64,000 nucleotides of DNA from GMQP-bins7 sp963776565 (lineage in GTDB: Bacteria > Actinomycetota > Thermoleophilia > Gaiellales > Gaiellaceae). Location of the stretch: NCBI GenBank assembly GCA_963776565.1, contig CAVZNF010000008.1:10345-74344 (forward strand), written 5' to 3'. A program made the position numbers and the translations under genes. The first letter of the stretch is position 1. Every line of letters starts with the position of its first letter. Of this stretch, positions 63,705 through 64,000 are shown piece after piece. The notes under the pieces were generated by a model. The model was not told the origin of the DNA. It saw nothing but the letters and a program-made list of their open reading frames with translations, and ran no database searches.

Positions 63705-63980
63705 CTATTCGGAGTCGAGCAGGAGATGAAAACCCGCAATGCGATGATCCTGCAAGATCGCGACGTCCACATACGCGATCAGCGAGTACGGCAGAAAGAC
63801 CAGTCGGTTGTCGCGCGTGGAGACCCTCGTTCCACTCTCGACAGCGCTGAGCTCCAGGGCGTCGAGCCGCTCGCCGTTCAGCGTCACGACCTCGAGCCGG
63901 ACGTTCGCATCCTGGTGGGCGTGACTAAACGCTCGAACACGTTCGGAGAAGGCCCCGCCGAAGAACGCCATGTCGAACAC
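63705..63980 (-). CDS. Small hypothetical protein
   Basis: The 91-residue product has a beta-rich look (VRLEVVTLNGERLDALELSAVE, then VSTRDNRLVFLPYSLIAYVDVAIL) and no transmembrane helix. The regular strand pattern suggests a real protein, possibly of the small DUF type that binds nothing obvious. The start could be GTG 63980 or ATG 63971. I do not recognise the family. The upstream region is cut by the window end. Confidence 0.5.
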   Translation of the reverse strand: MFDMAFFGGAFSERVRAFSHAHQDANVRLEVVTLNGERLDALELSAVESGTRVSTRDNRLVFLPYSLIAYVDVAILQDHRIAGFHLLLDSE

Positions 63981-64000
63981 TCGACAGCTATCGGTCGTTT

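Noticed and set aside
1..64000. tRNA or rRNA genes
   Set aside because: Scanning by eye for cloverleaf T-loops (GGTTCGAATC-type) and rRNA signatures gave no convincing candidate; a covariance search was not possible.

Overview
This is high-GC DNA with many GTG/TTG starts, stop/start overlaps and a whiA-gap-pgk-(S9 peptidase)-tpi-gpmI order, as in Actinobacteriota. From remembered families (LPG-synthase-type flippases, DUF2254, DUF4239, DUF6325 and SHOCT proteins, a short PGK) my best guess is a Thermoleophilia-like lineage; no search was run. No rRNA, tRNA, CRISPR array, integrase, transposase or prophage was recognised. Many otherwise normal genes carry one or more 1-base frame breaks, so the sequence is probably an indel-prone draft, with a few loci that may be truly decayed.

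Layout. 1-2.6 kb: the end of a flippase-like membrane protein and a P5C dehydrogenase. 2.6-10.2 kb: DNA alkyl-cysteine methyltransferase, WhiA, then gap, pgk, tpi and gpmI with a convergent S9 peptidase in between. 10.2-17.6 kb: ECF sigma factor, TrkA-type channel, ArgS, class II FBPase (glpX), class I aldolase and a fused alpha/beta 2-oxoacid dehydrogenase E1. 17.6-20.5 kb: small membrane protein, second flippase-like protein and a SHOCT/DUF6325 cluster with a truncated junction. 20.5-25.8 kb: damaged MFS, ClC and K+ channel genes, DUF2254, a cation/proton antiporter and an SCP2 protein. 25.8-28.6 kb: amylo-alpha-1,6-glucosidase-like enzyme and a pentapeptide-repeat lipoprotein. 28.6-43.3 kb: HAD phosphatase and rpiA facing a tight minus-strand operon zwf1-tkt-pgi-HAD-gnd-pgl-ppgK; then NDH-2, a second zwf and a GH15 enzyme. 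43.3-47 kb: GMC oxidoreductase, MFS and aldose 1-epimerase. 47-52.7 kb: complete cydABDC. 52.7-56.9 kb: zinc ribbon, FMN reductase, DMT transporter, YrhK-like protein, class II glutamine amidotransferase and glutamate decarboxylase. 56.9-64 kb: two AI-2E transporters, two membrane proteins including DUF4239, a holin-like/phosphodiesterase fusion, GrpB and a small hypothetical protein.

How it works together. The window encodes most of lower glycolysis/gluconeogenesis and the oxidative plus part of the non-oxidative pentose phosphate pathway. Glucose enters through glycogen/trehalose-type hydrolases (amylo-glucosidase, GH15), aldose epimerase and polyphosphate glucokinase. NADH and quinol are oxidised by NDH-2 and cytochrome bd. 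Transaldolase, phosphofructokinase, enolase and pyruvate kinase are not in the window.

The clearest unexplained structure is regulatory. A TANNNT hexamer lies 6-9 bases upstream of the start codon of at least eleven genes, implying widespread leaderless transcription. In four places the preceding gene's TAG stop codon forms the first half of the hexamer (argS/glpX, antiporter/SCP2, cydB/cydD, whiA/gap). Secondary oddities are an arginyl-tRNA synthetase with no HIGH motif, palindromic GGTGTCnGACACC repeats inside coding regions, a channel with a non-canonical filter, and a hairpin filling the gap before the E1 start codon.
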